Shown piece by piece: positions 51,601-60,952 of a stretch of DNA of 64,000 nt. The translations under genes and the position numbers were made by a program. Position 1 is the stretch's first letter. Each line of letters starts with the position of its first letter. The stretch comes from Exiguobacterium acetylicum (GTDB taxonomy: Bacteria > Bacillota > Bacilli > Exiguobacteriales > Exiguobacteriaceae). The stretch spans positions 1,452,001 through 1,516,000 of the forward strand of contig NZ_CP081878.1 of the NCBI RefSeq assembly GCF_022170825.1. The letters are read 5' to 3'. A model generated the notes under the pieces. The model was not told where the DNA came from, ran no database searches, and saw nothing but the letters and a program-made list of their open reading frames with translations.

Positions 51601-52739
51601 TACTGTTTTACCGGTGTTTCAGCTGCAAAAGCAAGCGCTGGTCCAAAGATTTCGTAATGAAGTTTATCTGGTGACGCCGTAAAGTGCTCAATCACATATT
51701 GAATCATTGCTTCCGGACCACAGACGTATGTCTGATCCGTGATGCTTGCAATGACGTCTTTCGGTAAGCGACCCGCTTGATCTGTCGGCTGGTGTTCCGC
51801 GTAACGAATGACGCGTGCGCCACGTTGCTCGAGCGAGACGAGTTGTTCGTTAAACGGACGATTGTGTTCATCTTGGACGGCGTGATGTAACGTCACGCGT
51901 CGCCCGGCAGCTAATGCTTCCTCTGCCATTGCAAGCATTGGTGTAATCCCGATCCCGCCAGCAATCAGAACGACAGGTTCGCCTGATGCATCAAGCGTGA
52001 AGGCACCTGCTGGCGCACTAATCAACACCGAGTCACCGATTCGAGCTGAATGTAAGTAGTCGGAGACGATCCCTTCTCGTTTGACGCCAATCGTATAGGT
52101 CGTCGTGTTCGATGCCGTCGTCAGACTGTATTGACGATTGTGCCATAAGCCGTCTTGATCTTGAATCCGTACCGTGATGTATTGTCCTGCTCGATAATCA
52201 GGGAGCGGACCATTCGTTTTGAAAGTCAGCGAGCGAATTCCGTCTGCTTGTTCCTCGATATCAGAGATTTCGACAGACTGATAACCGGAAAAGCCTTTCG
52301 CCTGTTCGTCCAGCGCGTATAGTTCAGCTTCGAGTGCGATGAACAGATCGGCAATCTCACCGTACGCTTCACCCCACGCTTGCAAAATCTCCGGCGTCGC
52401 TGCTTCCCCTAAGACGTCTTGCATCGCTCCGAGTAATTCTTGACCGACGAGTGGATACATCTCCGGCTTGATTTGAAGACTCCGGTGTTTATGCAGAACC
52501 GGTAACAAGACTGGTTTTAACGTCTCGAGTCGATCGATGTGAGCAGCAGCGGCATAAACAGCCGTCGCAAGTGCTTGCGATTGTCGGTCGCTTCGTTGAT
52601 TCGATTGATTGAAGACGTGCTTCAATTCAGGGTGAGCCAGGAATAGTCGCTGATAGAAGACTTTTGTGATTGCTGCGCCGTGAGCCGCAAGGACCGGTAC
52701 CGTCGATTGGACGATTTGAATGGTAGAGGTTGATAACAT
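51600..52739 (-). CDS. hmp: Flavohemoglobin, nitric oxide dioxygenase
   Basis: A 379-residue protein. The globin domain (1-140) has a proximal His in the VLHKHRSLQI region, and the FAD-binding site is RQYSLTTAS. NAD-binding segments are AGGIGITPML and CGPEAMI, with YEIFGP near the end. It converts NO and O2 to nitrate using NADH. AAGGAAG precedes the ATG. An inverted repeat upstream may bind a NO-responsive regulator. Confidence 0.92.
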   Translation of the reverse strand: MLSTSTIQIVQSTVPVLAAHGAAITKVFYQRLFLAHPELKHVFNQSNQRSDRQSQALATAVYAAAAHIDRLETLKPVLLPVLHKHRSLQIKPEMYPLVGQELLGAMQDVLGEAATPEILQAWGEAYGEIADLFIALEAELYALDEQAKGFSGYQSVEISDIEEQADGIRSLTFKTNGPLPDYRAGQYITVRIQDQDGLWHNRQYSLTTASNTTTYTIGVKREGIVSDYLHSARIGDSVLISAPAGAFTLDASGEPVVLIAGGIGITPMLAMAEEALAAGRRVTLHHAVQDEHNRPFNEQLVSLEQRGARVIRYAEHQPTDQAGRLPKDVIASITDQTYVCGPEAMIQYVIEHFTASPDKLHYEIFGPALAFAAETPVKQ

Positions 52740-52777
52740 AAGACCACTTCCTTTTCGCTTAGTAATGAAGACAGTCT

Positions 52778-52821
52778 TAGTATTTCGTACTCACCATTAG
52801 AATACAACATTTGAAATACTA
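52778..52821. promoter_or_regulatory. Inverted repeat upstream of hmp
   Basis: TAGTATTTC (52778-52786) is repeated in inverted form as GAAATACTA (52813-52821), 26 bases apart, in the region upstream of hmp. It may be an NsrR- or ResD-type control element; the identity is not determined. Confidence 0.4.
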
Positions 52822-52878
52822 GATTAATAATCATCGTGCGTTTTGTCACAAGCAGGTCAAAATTCTGTCAATGATTCG

Positions 52879-54510
52879 TCACGATTGATTCGATATCCAG
52901 AGCTTGGCGAAGTCAAAATAACCGAATGAATCAATCGTGATGTTTTGCAGTTCGATCGGATATGGAATCAGTCGCGTATCGTGATAGAACGGAATGAAAT
53001 ATGATTCGTCAATCAAGTAGCGTTCGATTGCTTGATGAATCGGGAGCCAGTCTTCGAACGGTGTCGCATCGTATTGTTCAATCCACGTCAGCATCTTTGG
53101 CATCTGCTGAAACAGTCGGATTGGCGGTGAAAACGTATTCGTCATGAACTGATAGAACGCGTATTGTAAGTTTCGCTCGAACACTTCAGCATGGACAGCG
53201 AGATCGATCGTGTCGTACGCATGAAACTCCGTAATACTCTCTTTAAATCCGACCTCGACGAACTCGTACGGAATCCCATCCTGATCAAATCGTTCACAGA
53301 GCCAGCGTGTCACCTTGTCCGTAAAATCGGTCAACTTGATCCGAATCGGTTGCGTGAATAAAACAGCAGGACCTTCCGGGACGGCATACGGTTGACTGTA
53401 GGACTCAAGAAAACCACAGTCGTTCGGTTGTGCCCGTTCATGGAAGTCATGAATGCCATCACGGACTTCCGCGATGAGCCGGTGGATATAATGTCGTGCT
53501 TCCGTGGACTCGAACGGACCACCTGCGCGCGGATGAAGCAAGACGAGACCAAAGCCAGATTGCGTTGCGATTGTATCAATCGGACTCGAATCGGATGCCG
53601 ATGTCCGGTAGACCGGATCGTATTGCTCCGGCATCTGGATGAACTCAATTCGGTCGAGCAGAGCGCGAATCCCAAAGTAATTCGGGAACGCTGTTAGAAC
53701 GGTCTTCTTATCGTCATGTTGCGTCAGTTGGAACGGTCCTGTTCCGATACCGTCCTTGATGATGCTCGTATGTATCGAGGCAAGCTGCGGCAAGATTGAA
53801 CTCCTGCGCTGATCAAGTGTGAGATCGACCCGGTACGGACCGTTTGAAACGATGAGTTTGACGTGCCGATAGGAATAGGCATAAGCGGGATAGTTAATTA
53901 AAGCACGTAGACTCTTCGTCACTTCCTTGCTCGTCAAAAGTGAGCCGTCATGAAAGCGGACGTCCTTACGTAAGAAGAGACTGAGCGTCGAACCATTCCA
54001 GACATAATGATGTGCCAGTTCGCCCTGGATGTTGCCGTCGCCATCGATCGTAAACAGGCGGTTGAAGACATTTTGGACGAGGTGAGCGCTATGAATGTCT
54101 GCTGCTTCTAACGGGTGTGTCGTCAGGAAGTTTCGTTTTCGCGGAATCAATAACGCATCCGACGTCGTTTGCGTATAGCCAAACTTTCGCTCGAGTTGGC
54201 GCATGAACCGTCCTGCTTGCGCCGGTGACCAGTCCCACGTCAGTTCTTCTGTTACCGACTCGATTGAATCACGGTCGATTCGCTCTAACATCTGTTTCGC
54301 ATACTCCCGTTCGACGTGGCGCAACCAGACGAGTCCACTTAAGTTGCCTCGGCCACGACCACTCGTATAGTCAATCCAGCCTTCATCCTGCCATTTATTG
54401 AGATATCTTTTTGTTTGTTTAGGACTTAAATGGATGGCGTCCGCGAGTGTCGCAATTGAATAGTGTCCATTTCGGCAAGTCTTCCATAACATAAAAAGAT
54501 AAGCATCCAT
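52879..54510 (-). CDS. SgrR-family transcriptional regulator with solute-binding domain
   Basis: A 543-residue protein. The N-terminal SgrR-type winged helix (LADAIHLSPKQTKRYLNKWQDEGWIDYTSGRGRGN) is followed by an SBP_bac_5-like domain (FHDGSLLTSKEVTKSLRAL, LPQLASIHTSI). Such regulators sense a small ligand to control transport genes. The start at 54510 has better spacing from AAGGAGG than the ATG at 54519. It is divergent from an MFS exporter, its likely target. Confidence 0.85.
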   Translation of the reverse strand: MDAYLFMLWKTCRNGHYSIATLADAIHLSPKQTKRYLNKWQDEGWIDYTSGRGRGNLSGLVWLRHVEREYAKQMLERIDRDSIESVTEELTWDWSPAQAGRFMRQLERKFGYTQTTSDALLIPRKRNFLTTHPLEAADIHSAHLVQNVFNRLFTIDGDGNIQGELAHHYVWNGSTLSLFLRKDVRFHDGSLLTSKEVTKSLRALINYPAYAYSYRHVKLIVSNGPYRVDLTLDQRRSSILPQLASIHTSIIKDGIGTGPFQLTQHDDKKTVLTAFPNYFGIRALLDRIEFIQMPEQYDPVYRTSASDSSPIDTIATQSGFGLVLLHPRAGGPFESTEARHYIHRLIAEVRDGIHDFHERAQPNDCGFLESYSQPYAVPEGPAVLFTQPIRIKLTDFTDKVTRWLCERFDQDGIPYEFVEVGFKESITEFHAYDTIDLAVHAEVFERNLQYAFYQFMTNTFSPPIRLFQQMPKMLTWIEQYDATPFEDWLPIHQAIERYLIDESYFIPFYHDTRLIPYPIELQNITIDSFGYFDFAKLWISNQS

Positions 54511-54612
54511 CTCATTCATCCTCCTTAAAAGGGGACATCATTTTTGAATGACGTCCATTTTTATTATGTATTGTCTTGTTTATGATACAGGTAGAGAATG
54601 GAAGGTGACAAT

Positions 54613-55848
54613 ATGAAATGGAAAGAAATACCCAAACCGATTAAAGTACGTCTCATCACATCGTTTTTCAACCGGGCTGTCTCGTTCTCGATCATGCCGT
54701 TCATGGCCCTCTTGTTCGTCCAGGCATTCAACGAGGTCATCGCTGGTGCGTTTTTGATCGCGATGGTCTTCGTCAGCTTCATCACCAATCTACTCGGCGG
54801 ATATCTCGCTGACCGTTTTTCGCGCAAACGGCTGCTCGTCACGACATCGATGTTGACGGCATTGACGTTCATCACGATGACGATCTCGTTATCATTCGAC
54901 TGGATGTTGCTGTTCATGGTCATCTATGCTGTCTTCTCGGTGACGAGTAACCTTGGTCGCCCGGCGATGAGCGCGATCATCATCGATGCGACGACGAAGG
55001 AGAACCGACAAGCGGTCTATGCACTCGACTATTGGCTGATCAATCTCTCGATTGCTATCGGTACGGCGCTTGGTGGCTGGCTCTACGTCAGCAACCAGTT
55101 ACTCTTATTCGGGATATTGAGCTTCACGTCGTCCGTCTTACCGATTGCTTACTACCTGTTTCTCGACGACACGCCGCAGACATGGCAGCGCCAAAAACTA
55201 CGAGGTGTACTCACGGATATCTTTAACAGTTATCAACTCGCTTGGCGGGACCGTCCGTTCGTCAAGGTCGTCTTTGGTTCAATGTGTATCTTAGCGGCTG
55301 AGTTTTCGATGGGCAGTTACGTCGCCGTTCGACTCGCCGATTCGTTCGAACCGCTCGCATTTGCCGGTTGGTCAATCAACGGAGTCCGGATGATGAGTAT
55401 CATCAACATTGAAAATACATTACTCGTCGTCACGTTGACGTTCATCGTCCAGCGACTAGCGAAGCGCTTGTCTCCGCGGCGGACGCTTGCTGCAGGTCTC
55501 ATGCTGTATTCGATTGGATACGTTGTCGTGACGAGTGCCAACAGTATGACGGCACTGATGGTTTTCATCTTCATCGCAACGATCGGGGAGTTGCTCTACT
55601 CACCGGTCTTGAATACACAAAAAGCGAACATGATGCCGGCCAATCAACGCGGGGCGTACTCAGCGTTTGCAGGAACGTCGTTTGCCGGAGCCGACTTGCT
55701 TTCCCGGTCGACGATTCTAGTCGGGACATTCTTGATCCCGTCGATGATGAGTGTTTATCTCGGACTGATCCTGTTGACAGGATTCGGATTAGTCTACACA
55801 AGTCTGTTCGTGAAGGAATCCGTCGCGCGACAGCGAAACGTATCTTAA
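54613..55848 (+). CDS. MFS drug-type efflux transporter
   Basis: A 411-residue, twelve-helix transporter. NLLGGYLADRFSRKRLLV near residues 60-77 is a full MFS motif A (GGxxxDRxxRK-like). AAGGTGA precedes the ATG at 54613. The divergent SgrR-like gene probably regulates it. It is followed after 15 bases by an acetyltransferase gene, perhaps in one operon. Substrate unknown. Confidence 0.87.
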   Translation: MKWKEIPKPIKVRLITSFFNRAVSFSIMPFMALLFVQAFNEVIAGAFLIAMVFVSFITNLLGGYLADRFSRKRLLVTTSMLTALTFITMTISLSFDWMLLFMVIYAVFSVTSNLGRPAMSAIIIDATTKENRQAVYALDYWLINLSIAIGTALGGWLYVSNQLLLFGILSFTSSVLPIAYYLFLDDTPQTWQRQKLRGVLTDIFNSYQLAWRDRPFVKVVFGSMCILAAEFSMGSYVAVRLADSFEPLAFAGWSINGVRMMSIINIENTLLVVTLTFIVQRLAKRLSPRRTLAAGLMLYSIGYVVVTSANSMTALMVFIFIATIGELLYSPVLNTQKANMMPANQRGAYSAFAGTSFAGADLLSRSTILVGTFLIPSMMSVYLGLILLTGFGLVYTSLFVKESVARQRNVS

Positions 55849-55863
55849 TAAGGGGGAATCGAG

Positions 55864-56436
55864 ATGAATTTACCAGAGACATTAGAAACACCGCGGCACT
55901 TGTTGCGCCGTTGGCAAGAAAATGATGCAGAAGCACTGTATGCGTACGCAAAGGATCCGAATGTCGGACCGAAAGCAGGTTGGGCACCGCACGCCTCGCT
56001 TGACGAGAGCCAGGAAGTCATCGGGATTTTTCAAGAATCTCCCGGCGAGTATGCTGTGACGGATAAGACAACCGGTGAAGTGATCGGGAGCTTTGGTTTT
56101 CACTTTAATCGCCGCCCGGATGCGTCGATCACGCATGATCGTCAAGTCGAGATTGGTTATGTCCTCGCTCCTGACTACTGGGGAGATGGACGGATGCCGG
56201 AGATCGTCGAAGCGATGCTTGATTTCATCTTCCGTGAGTTACCAATCGATATCGTCTGGTGCGGACACTTTGATTTCAACGATCAATCACGCCGTGTCGT
56301 CGAAAAATTAGGATTTACGCATGTTCTTGACCGACCATTCGTCTTAGAACGGATTGACGGACGAACCGTGATCAGTCGCGTTTACAACTGGACGCGTGAG
56401 CGGTATGAGACAGAGTATGGGATAAAGAATACGTAA
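55864..56436 (+). CDS. GNAT acetyltransferase, RimJ/RimL-like
   Basis: A 190-residue protein opening LETPRHLLRRWQENDAEALYAYAKDP, the RimJ/RimL-type start. The later VEIGYVLAPDYWGDGRMPEIV and FNDQSRRVVEKLGFTHV match acetyl-CoA binding and the typical KLGF ending. It transfers acetyl groups to an N-terminus or amine. AAGGGGG precedes the ATG; the terminator follows. It probably shares a transcript with the MFS gene. Confidence 0.88.
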   Translation: MNLPETLETPRHLLRRWQENDAEALYAYAKDPNVGPKAGWAPHASLDESQEVIGIFQESPGEYAVTDKTTGEVIGSFGFHFNRRPDASITHDRQVEIGYVLAPDYWGDGRMPEIVEAMLDFIFRELPIDIVWCGHFDFNDQSRRVVEKLGFTHVLDRPFVLERIDGRTVISRVYNWTRERYETEYGIKNT

Positions 56437-56441
56437 TACAC

Positions 56442-56471
56442 AAAACGACCTCATCGCTGAGGTCGTTTTTT
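56442..56471. terminator. Rho-independent terminator
   Basis: AAAACGACCTCA (56442-56453) pairs with TGAGGTCGTTTT (56458-56469), with additional Ts. Confidence 0.92.
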
Positions 56472-56495
56472 ACTATTAGAACGAAAGCAGATTCT

Positions 56496-57254
56496 TTAGT
56501 GACTCGGGGATTTTGACTGATCTTGTTTAGATTCACGAATAAAAGCGACTGTGATCGTAATGGAAGCAACAGTATATCCGACGAGTCCAGATGTCAATTC
56601 CGACCAATCAAATACAGAACGGAGGATGATCTGGGGAGCAAAATAGACGAGCAACGCAATCGGTAAAATCCATGTCTTCGTCTTCCATGCCGTGACGAGT
56701 ATCCAGATAATCAATAGGGCACCAAGTAACCAACCGACGCTTGGAGATAACGTGATCTTTGGCGAATCGATAAGTCCATTGACGACTAGTAGTCCGATGA
56801 TCATCAGAAAATGAATACTACCATGAATGCCGTAACGCATGATGCGAGGGCGCGCGCCATCACGTAAAGCATCTTGACGGAAGAGAAACGCTAGGGTCGT
56901 CAGGTAAACGGCGCTAATTAGTAAAAAACCACCGACGAGCAAGATGCTGAACGTCGTTGTCCCATTCAAGAGGTTTTGGAGATAGAGAAAACTTGATGCG
57001 CCGAGAAAAACTTGCAAGACGAGCCAAAACGCTTCTTTTGGATCGAACGCCATCTCTTTAGAAATCGACTGGATGTAGTCGGCAGGACTCTCACCGGTGA
57101 TCGCACGAACCGATTTCCCGTCTGCTTCCGCTTCGATCAGGTGATCTTCGAGTTCGGTGACGATCTCATTCGTTGCCTGTTCATTTTTACCCGAAGCAAG
57201 CAGGTATACCTTTAAGTCTTCCAAAAATCGTGTTGATTCTGTCGATAGGGTCAT
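56496..57254 (-). CDS. HAAS-domain membrane protein
   Basis: A 252-residue protein. The N-terminal helical HAAS-type domain (STRFLEDLKVYLLASGKNEQATNEIVTELEDHLIEAEADGK) is followed by six or seven helices. Such proteins usually pair with PadR regulators, as here. The ATG lies inside the end of the padR-like gene region (TGAGATG), with AAGGAGG just before it. Function unknown. Confidence 0.8.
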   Translation of the reverse strand: MTLSTESTRFLEDLKVYLLASGKNEQATNEIVTELEDHLIEAEADGKSVRAITGESPADYIQSISKEMAFDPKEAFWLVLQVFLGASSFLYLQNLLNGTTTFSILLVGGFLLISAVYLTTLAFLFRQDALRDGARPRIMRYGIHGSIHFLMIIGLLVVNGLIDSPKITLSPSVGWLLGALLIIWILVTAWKTKTWILPIALLVYFAPQIILRSVFDWSELTSGLVGYTVASITITVAFIRESKQDQSKSPSH

Positions 57255-57255
57255 C

Positions 57256-57579
57256 TCATTCGTCCTCCTTTAAAATGCTTTCGACACTCGTCGAAAGGTG
57301 GTGCCATCTTTGCTTGAAGGCGGTGAGTTCTTCAATACCGATTGTCGTGATTGAATAGTACTTTCGTTTTGGACCGGACGGTGAGACGCGTGAGGTTGCT
57401 TCGATCCAGTCCAGTTTTTGCATCCGGATCAATAAAGGGTAGATTGTTCCCTCACTGATGTCAGCGAAACCGTACGCTTTGAGTTTCGTCGCCAGTTCAT
57501 AGCCATAAATCTCTTCTTCCGCAATCAGTGCGAGTAAGCAGCCGTCGAGAATTCCTTTTAACATTTGCGTCGATGACAT
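57256..57579 (-). CDS. PadR-family transcriptional regulator
   Basis: A 107-residue protein with the PadR winged helix (IYGYELATKLKAYGFADISEGTIYPLLIRMQKLDWIE) and the wing (SGPKRKYYSITTIG). The start at 57579 is used for spacing from AAAGGAAG. It probably represses its own operon, which includes the HAAS gene. Two direct repeats lie upstream. Confidence 0.9.
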   Translation of the reverse strand: MSSTQMLKGILDGCLLALIAEEEIYGYELATKLKAYGFADISEGTIYPLLIRMQKLDWIEATSRVSPSGPKRKYYSITTIGIEELTAFKQRWHHLSTSVESILKEDE

Positions 57580-57599
57580 CCGCATCTTCCTTTCACTAC

Positions 57600-57650
57600 T
57601 TGGTATTACAAGGTAATGATACGCTAAGCTATTTTGTATTGCAAGGTAGT
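57600..57650 (-). promoter_or_regulatory. Two direct repeats upstream of padR
   Basis: TTGGTATTACAAGGTAAT (57600-57617) and TTTGTATTGCAAGGTAGT (57633-57650) match at 15 of 18 positions, 33 bases apart (about three helix turns). They are candidate PadR operators for autoregulation, and may also affect the divergent CPBP gene. Confidence 0.6.
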
Positions 57651-57737
57651 GGTGAAAAAAGATTCATTTCCTCGAAAAAAAGGTAAATCAATGATACAGA
57701 AGAAACGTCGCGTGTGTATAAAAAGGAGGTCCTGATC

Positions 57738-58508
57738 GTGGATAAGCGAAACACCATTGTGTCAGCCATCGTCACCTTCGTCATCATGGGTATCGTCATG
57801 GCTGTTTCTGCGTTTGGTTTCGGCATTCGTTATGGTGAGCCTGAGTTGTTACGTATCGCCATTTTCGGTGAAGTCTTAACAGCTATCTTCCTCGTCTGGT
57901 ACATTCGTCGTCATGCCACATTTGCTTCCGTTGGGTTTTCGAGACTGCAAACAAGGGGTCTCGTCTGGTACATTCCATTATTGTTGATCGTTCTCTTTCA
58001 AGTCGGGCTGATTGTCAACGCGTTGTTTACTACCTCGATCTCATCATCGGCGCTTCAACTCATCGGCATCGTATTCTTGACGACCTTATTCGTCGGCTTC
58101 AATGAAGAAGTATTGTTTCGGGGCATCATTTTACGGTACCTCCGACCGAATGAACATCCTTATCGTGCTGTCTTCATCAGTTCGTTCCTGTTCTCATCTT
58201 TCCATCTGCTCAATTTAATTGCCTTGATTCCACCAACAGCGATGTTATTTCAACTCGCGAACACGTTTGTCTTTGGTGTTTTCTTTGCCATTCTCGCACT
58301 GAAACTGAATAATCTATGGCCCTTGATCATTTTTCATGCCTTATGGGATTTCGCGAGCATTGCTGCGGATCTCGTGAACGTCAACTTAGGTATCACTGCT
58401 CTTTTGGCGCAAGTCTATCTCCTCATCGCGATCATCATTCAACTGATCTTATTGAAACGACATGACCTCCGTCATTTGAAGGGACCGATGAATCCACGTA
58501 ACATATAA
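57738..58508 (+). CDS. CPBP-family intramembrane protease
   Basis: A 256-residue, eight-helix protein. The catalytic motifs are NEEVLFRGIILRYLRP (EExxxR), FLFSSFHLL (FxxxH) and HALWDF. Such proteins are intramembrane metalloproteases, some linked to bacteriocin self-immunity. A GTG at 57738 is the likely start, with AAGGAGG before it; the earlier ATG lacks a site. A terminator follows. Confidence 0.88.
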   Translation: MDKRNTIVSAIVTFVIMGIVMAVSAFGFGIRYGEPELLRIAIFGEVLTAIFLVWYIRRHATFASVGFSRLQTRGLVWYIPLLLIVLFQVGLIVNALFTTSISSSALQLIGIVFLTTLFVGFNEEVLFRGIILRYLRPNEHPYRAVFISSFLFSSFHLLNLIALIPPTAMLFQLANTFVFGVFFAILALKLNNLWPLIIFHALWDFASIAADLVNVNLGITALLAQVYLLIAIIIQLILLKRHDLRHLKGPMNPRNI

Positions 58509-58513
58509 TTAGT

Positions 58514-58545
58514 ACTCTCCATCCTCAGATGGAGAGTTTTTATTT
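58514..58545 (+). terminator. Rho-independent terminator
   Basis: ACTCTCCATC (58514-58523) pairs with GATGGAGAGT (58528-58537), followed by Ts. Confidence 0.92.
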
Positions 58546-58573
58546 CGATAAAGCTAGTAACAATGATTAATAT

Positions 58574-58585
58574 GTAATATATTAC
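58574..58585. promoter_or_regulatory. Palindrome overlapping the GntR gene start
   Basis: GTAATATATTAC (58574-58585) is a perfect 12-base palindrome four bases before the ATG. No ribosome binding site is present, so the mRNA may be leaderless or start very close to the ATG. GntR autoregulation is likely. Confidence 0.6.
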
Positions 58586-58589
58586 TTAT

Positions 58590-59258
58590 ATGAAACCTAC
58601 AATTGATGACTTATCCATTGCACGACTTCCTTTAAGTGAGGAAGTGTATCGGCGCCTGCAACATCATATCATCACCTTACGTCTTGCCCCAGGCGAGAAG
58701 GTGAACGATCAAGCACTCGCGGAAGCGTTCGGCGTCAGCCGGACACCAGTCCGCGAAGCCTTGAAACGACTTGAGGAGGAGGGATTGATTTTTGCCAAAC
58801 GGGGCTCACGGACAATCGTGACAGAACTCGATGCTGAACAAGCACAGCAAACCTATCCGATCATCGCGACACTGCATGGGCTAGCGGCACGACTTGCAGG
58901 ACCAATGCTGACGAAAGACGATCTATCGAGTCTAAAGTCAATCCATCAACAATTCACGACGGCAATTGACCAGCAGGATACGGAAACGGCGCTTGCGCTT
59001 GACGATGCCTTTCACGATGTCTTCGTAAAACGCAGTCAGAACGATCAATTACGAGAGACGATCCGTCGGTTGACACCGTTGATCCGCCGGCTCGAATACG
59101 CTCAGTTTGATCGACTCGGGCGTCAATCAATTAATGATCATGCGGCGATTCTGATTGCCTGTGAACAACGTGACATCGAACAGCTCGTTCAGGTGACAGA
59201 ACACAACTGGAACGGACTCGGACGTTTACTTGTCTCGACACTAAAGGAGGAGAGCTGA
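58590..59258 (+). CDS. GntR-family regulator (FadR subfamily)
   Basis: A 222-residue protein. The N-terminal winged helix (EVYRRLQHHIITLRLAPGEKVNDQALAEAFGVSRTPVREALKRLEEEG) is the GntR signature, followed by a FadR-like all-helical effector domain. The EmrE-type exporter gene follows with a one-base overlap, so the regulator probably controls its own exporter. The effector is unknown. Confidence 0.9.
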   Translation: MKPTIDDLSIARLPLSEEVYRRLQHHIITLRLAPGEKVNDQALAEAFGVSRTPVREALKRLEEEGLIFAKRGSRTIVTELDAEQAQQTYPIIATLHGLAARLAGPMLTKDDLSSLKSIHQQFTTAIDQQDTETALALDDAFHDVFVKRSQNDQLRETIRRLTPLIRRLEYAQFDRLGRQSINDHAAILIACEQRDIEQLVQVTEHNWNGLGRLLVSTLKEES

Positions 59259-60190
59259 TGCGACCGATTCTCTACGGCATACTCGCAGCGATGTTCTTCG
59301 CTGTTACGTTCATTCTCAATCAATCGATGCAAGGGGCAGGTGGTCACTGGATTTACAGTGCATCGCTTCGCTTCTTCCTGATGTTGCCGTTCTTTATCGT
59401 CATCGTTATGATGCGCAGGGGGATTGGGCGTGTCTTCTGGGCACTTCGAGCCGATTTCGGCTTTTGGTTATTGTACGGAACAATCGGCTTTGGGCTGTTC
59501 TACGGTAGCATCTGTCTTGCTGCCGATCATGCACCAGGCTGGTTGATCGCTGGGACGTGGCAGTTGACGATTTTAGCGGGGCCGCTGCTCGCACCGCTAT
59601 TTAACCAACGGATTCCGTGGTCGGCACTGAAATATTCCGTTTTGATCGTCCTTGGTGTCGTCGTTATGCAACTATCGGTCGCGGGAAGCCTCTCACTGCA
59701 GTCACTCCTGTTCGGTGCCTTACCGGTCCTCGTCGCGGCGATCGCTTATCCGCTCGGGAACCGGAAGATGATGGAACGCTACGGGGACGTGCTCGACGTG
59801 TTTGAACGGATTCTCGGAATGACGCTCTCCAGTCTACCGTTTTGGATCGTTCTCTCCGTGATTGCTTACATACAGGTCGGCTTGCCGAGTGTCAGTCAAG
59901 TCACTCAGTCTGGCTTCGTCGCCTTATTCTCCGGGGTTATCGCAACGTCGCTCTTCTTCTATGCGACATCGCTCGTCCGGACGGATCCGGTTCGGTTAGC
60001 AGCGATTGAGGCGACCCAGTCGTTTGAAATCGTCTTTACCGTTCTTGGGGAGATTCTATTCCTCCATGCGGCACTGCCGACAGGACTCGCGACACTCGGT
60101 ATCATCCTCGTCATGCTCGGAATGACGCTGCATAGCTTGAATCAGGCAGAGCGAACCGTCGTTCGTTCCGCCAAACGAAAAATCAATTGA
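59258..60190 (+). CDS. Multidrug resistance efflux transporter (EmrE/EamA-type DMT)
   Basis: A 310-residue protein with about ten helices in two halves, starting with a helix containing ILAAMFFAVTFILNQ. It belongs to the drug/metabolite transporter superfamily (PF13536-like). The start overlaps the GntR stop (TGATG) with AAAGGAGGAGAG upstream. Substrate unknown. Confidence 0.82.
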   Translation: MRPILYGILAAMFFAVTFILNQSMQGAGGHWIYSASLRFFLMLPFFIVIVMMRRGIGRVFWALRADFGFWLLYGTIGFGLFYGSICLAADHAPGWLIAGTWQLTILAGPLLAPLFNQRIPWSALKYSVLIVLGVVVMQLSVAGSLSLQSLLFGALPVLVAAIAYPLGNRKMMERYGDVLDVFERILGMTLSSLPFWIVLSVIAYIQVGLPSVSQVTQSGFVALFSGVIATSLFFYATSLVRTDPVRLAAIEATQSFEIVFTVLGEILFLHAALPTGLATLGIILVMLGMTLHSLNQAERTVVRSAKRKIN

Positions 60191-60206
60191 GAAAGTAGGC
60201 TGTCAG

Positions 60207-60908
60207 ATGGTTTTAACAGGTACCCTCGTCAATACCGTCCTGATCATCATCGGGACATTGCTAGGATTGATGTTCCACCGAATTCCGGAACGCATGAAGG
60301 AGACTGTCTTGCAAGCAATTGGACTTGCTGTCGTCGTGCTCGGGATGCAAATGGGGATGAAAAGTACGAACTTTTTGATTGTAATCGGTAGTCTCGTCCT
60401 TGGTGGTGCGATTGGGGAGTGGTTCCGGCTCGATGAGAAACTCGACCGGATGGGGGCGTGGCTCGAACGTAAGATCAGTCGCGGGCGTCCGTCGAACATC
60501 GCGGAAGGGTTCGTGACAGCGACGTTGATCTTCGTCATCGGCGCAATGGGAGTGTTAGGAGCCCTCGACGGTGGACTACGTCAAGATCACGACGTCCTTT
60601 ATACGAAAGGATTGATTGACGGCTTTACGGCACTCGTCCTCAGTTCAACGCTTGGGATCGGTGTCATGTTCTCAGCGATTCCCGTCTTTCTCTATCAAGG
60701 AGCGATTGCACTGAGTGCCGTTGCGATCACGAAATTCATTCCGGACGCCGCACTGCAGGAATTCATCCTCGAGATGACAGCGACGGGTGGGGTAATGATT
60801 GCAGCAATCGGTCTCAATCTCGCTGGCATTACGAAGATTCGTGTTGCAAACTTGTTACCAGGAATCGTCATCGTTGCGGTCATCGTGACGGGCTTACATC
60901 TATTCTAA
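60207..60908 (+). CDS. DUF554 membrane protein (YdfK/YqgA-like)
   Basis: A 233-residue protein with about six helices; TLVNTVLIIIGTLLGLMF, GLAVVVLGMQMG and GFVTATLIFVIGAMGVLGALDGGL are the DUF554 signature. It probably moves a small molecule, but the substrate is unknown. It follows the exporter closely in the same direction with only a weak ribosome site. A hairpin follows. Confidence 0.82.
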   Translation: MVLTGTLVNTVLIIIGTLLGLMFHRIPERMKETVLQAIGLAVVVLGMQMGMKSTNFLIVIGSLVLGGAIGEWFRLDEKLDRMGAWLERKISRGRPSNIAEGFVTATLIFVIGAMGVLGALDGGLRQDHDVLYTKGLIDGFTALVLSSTLGIGVMFSAIPVFLYQGAIALSAVAITKFIPDAALQEFILEMTATGGVMIAAIGLNLAGITKIRVANLLPGIVIVAVIVTGLHLF

Positions 60909-60912
60909 CGAG

Positions 60913-60952
60913 ACATCCCCGCCTGTCCGAGAGGACGAGCGGGGATGTTGTG
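60913..60952. terminator. Stem-loop between DUF554 and Nudix genes
   Basis: ACATCCCCGC (60913-60922) pairs with GCGGGGATGT (60939-60948). The T-tract is poor. Confidence 0.65.
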
